A stretch of DNA of 20,138 nucleotides from a virus. How positions within the stretch are numbered: the stretch's first letter is position 1; each line of letters starts with the position of its first letter. Under the pieces are notes generated by a model. It was not told the origin of the DNA. It ran no database searches and was given only the letters and a program-made list of their open reading frames with translations. Location: the IMG/VR virus record IMGVR_UViG_3300015242_000048, positions 1 to 20,138 of that record; one strand, given 5' to 3'. A program made the position numbers and the translations under genes. Below, in pieces: positions 19,351-20,138 of the stretch.

Positions 19351-19425
19351 GCAGGTATAGCTCAGTGGTAGAGTCCTAGTTTTCCAAACTAGTTGTCGTT
19401 GGTTCGATCCCAATTGCCTGCTCCA
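19351..19425 (+). tRNA. tRNA-Gly (anticodon UCC)
   Basis: Complete cloverleaf: acceptor GCAGGTA/TGCCTGC, D-arm with AGCTCAGTGGTAGAG, anticodon stem CTAGT/ACTAG with loop TTTCCAA (anticodon TCC), T-arm GTTGG TTCGATC CCAAT, discriminator T and encoded CCA. It would read GGA and GGG codons. It starts immediately after a TAA stop codon. Confidence 0.95.
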
Positions 19426-19451
19426 AAGTTCCTTCATTAAATTTTGATGAC

Positions 19452-19469
19452 ATCACGCTATTGCGTGAT
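19452..19469 (+). repeat. Short perfect inverted repeat before the late box
   Basis: ATCACGC and GCGTGAT flank a TATT loop. It lies 9 bases before the CTAAATA box at 19478. There is no T-run after it, so it is more likely an operator or RNA-processing hairpin than a terminator. Confidence 0.55.
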
Positions 19470-19477
19470 CATGAATC

Positions 19478-19484
19478 CTAAATA
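19478..19484 (+). promoter_or_regulatory. Candidate late promoter box CTAAATA
   Basis: CTAAATA 23 bases before the ATG at 19508, with CGGAGGAG between. No -35-like sequence is at the normal distance. Confidence 0.6.
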
Positions 19485-19507
19485 CCCGTAGAGAACCGGA
19501 GGAGATC

Positions 19508-19927
19508 ATGTGTATGTTCCGAAAGAAGAAACCACGGTTCGACATTGAATCAGCTTTATCAAAACTGGCAGATAGGCTGGACAGAATCGAAGCCAGACTT
19601 GCGTTAATACAAATTAGGGGACACAGAATAATGTCAGCAGTTGATGACCTGAATGCAGCTATTGGTGCTCTTGGCACCACCGTGACCGCCGCTGTTGCGG
19701 CGATTGAAGCGGAACTTGCGATCATTGCGAATGCACCAGCCGATGACTCAGCAGCGGTTGCTGCGGCCACGGCCAGCATTCAATCGATCACCAAGGCTTT
19801 GTCGGATGAAGTGACCAAGGCAACAACCCCGGTTGTTGTTCCGCCACCGGTTGTTACACCTCCAGCCGACGCCAATACTGCGCCGGTCGATACTCCTCCG
19901 GTGGATGGCTCAGCCCCTTCCGCTTAA
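19508..19927 (+). CDS. Ala-rich helical protein with Pro-rich tail
   Basis: A 139-aa protein. Residues 1-41 are basic then coiled-coil-like (IESALSKLADRLDRIEARL). The middle is Ala-rich with heptads (AAIGALGTTVTAAVAAIEAEL). The last 35 residues are Pro/Val/Thr-rich (VVVPPPVVTPP), as in linkers of surface or virion proteins. A second in-frame ATG at 19631, with AGGGGA upstream, could make a 98-aa product starting MSAVDDLNAAIG. Late-type promotion and a strong terminator after it suggest a structural or lysis-associated role (inference). Confidence 0.75.
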   Translation: MCMFRKKKPRFDIESALSKLADRLDRIEARLALIQIRGHRIMSAVDDLNAAIGALGTTVTAAVAAIEAELAIIANAPADDSAAVAAATASIQSITKALSDEVTKATTPVVVPPPVVTPPADANTAPVDTPPVDGSAPSA

Positions 19928-19949
19928 GGATCACAAACACTATATAAAG

Positions 19950-19980
19950 TGGCGGGGGAAACCTCGCCATTTTTATTTTA
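19950..19980 (+). terminator. Strong intrinsic terminator
   Basis: TGGCGGGG pairs with CCTCGCCA (8 bp, one G-U) around a GAAA tetraloop, followed by TTTTTATTTTATTT. It lies 22 bases after the stop of the Ala-rich gene. Confidence 0.95.
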
Positions 19981-20008
19981 TTTGAGGTGATTATGTCAAA
20001 GACAGTCA

Positions 20009-20138
20009 ATGCAGGCTAACGTAGAAATACTTACGATCATAGCCGACTTCCCCAATCAGATTGAAGGTATCGTTCGCTCCAAACGAATAGGTTACATGGA
20101 AGCCATCGAAATCTGGTGTGATCAAAATGGCAAAGAAA
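20009..20138 (+). CDS. gp33-like late transcription accessory protein (3' end outside window)
   Basis: The 43 visible codons read MQANVEILTIIADFPNQIEG, then VRSKRIGYMEAIEIWCDQNG. The GYMEAIEIWCDQNG segment matches the start of the late-promoter transcription accessory protein (T4 gp33 family), which links the sliding clamp and gp55-RNA polymerase at late promoters. The ATG at 20009 has no good ribosome-binding site. GAGGTG instead serves an ATG at 19993 in another frame that runs for 8 codons only. The product fits the late-type boxes seen in the window. It is partial, so the call is tentative. Confidence 0.6.
   Translation, partial: MQANVEILTIIADFPNQIEGIVRSKRIGYMEAIEIWCDQNGKE

Noticed and set aside
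19153-19437. Minus-strand open frame across tRNA-Gly
   Set aside because: It is antisense to the tRNA and to the 57-aa gene, has no ribosome-binding site, and is the usual false frame that tRNA genes create.
1-20138. CRISPR arrays, insertion sequences, rRNA, integrase or attachment sites
   Set aside because: No spaced direct repeats, transposase, rRNA or integrase-like sequence was seen. The tRNAs are complete with no duplicated 3' ends nearby.

Overview
The window is about 20 kb of a large, T4-like (myovirus-type) bacteriophage genome, most likely infecting an alphaproteobacterium. The T4-like assignment rests on a gp61-type primase, a T4-type RNase H, a DUF6433-type protein, a phage SpeD-like protein, a partial gp33-like late-transcription factor, and repeated C/A-TAAATA boxes that resemble gp55-type late promoters. 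The host assignment rests on two things. One is a GapR-like (DUF2312) protein, a family typical of alphaproteobacteria. The other is a circularly permuted, two-piece tmRNA gene of the kind known from that class. Genes are tightly packed, with many ATGA/GTGA stop-start overlaps and several genes under 60 codons.

Layout. 1-5766 (+): end of the primase gene, a ribbon-helix-helix protein, a class II (B12-dependent) ribonucleotide reductase, then FkbM methyltransferase, GNAT acetyltransferase, small zinc-ribbon and GIY-YIG-like genes. 5753-6250: a short sigma70-type unit (small winged-helix-like gene plus terminator), then a second promoter ahead of a highly structured gene-less stretch that may be a small RNA. 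6264-7750 (-): GH19 endolysin and a nucleotidyltransferase. 7796-9061 (+): metallophosphoesterase and zinc-ribbon gene behind a sigma70-like promoter. 9058-9525 (-): probable holin. 9591-14724 (+): GapR-like protein, glycosyltransferase, a conserved cluster around RNase H, an HExxH metalloprotease-like protein and a 282-aa conserved phage protein. 14721-16091 (+): a run of very small unknown genes.

16092-18070: an ArdC-like antirestriction gene with its own near-consensus promoter, more small genes, and a second promoter-plus-hairpin RNA candidate. 18087-19425: SpeD-like gene, a 33-aa membrane peptide, then the permuted tmRNA, tRNA-Trp, a small gene and tRNA-Gly(UCC). 19478-20138: an Ala/Pro-rich protein behind a late-type box, a strong terminator, and the start of the gp33-like gene.

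How the parts fit: primase, RNase H and ribonucleotide reductase supply replication. TTGACA-type promoters mark early or host-polymerase units (ArdC-like, wHTH, candidate RNAs, tmRNA). C/A-TAAATA boxes sit 22-27 bases ahead of several start codons, including the holin gene, as expected for late transcription that would use the gp33-like factor. The tmRNA encodes the tag AANDNNVDLALAA and keeps the G3-U70 alanine identity pair. It is the most striking element of the window.
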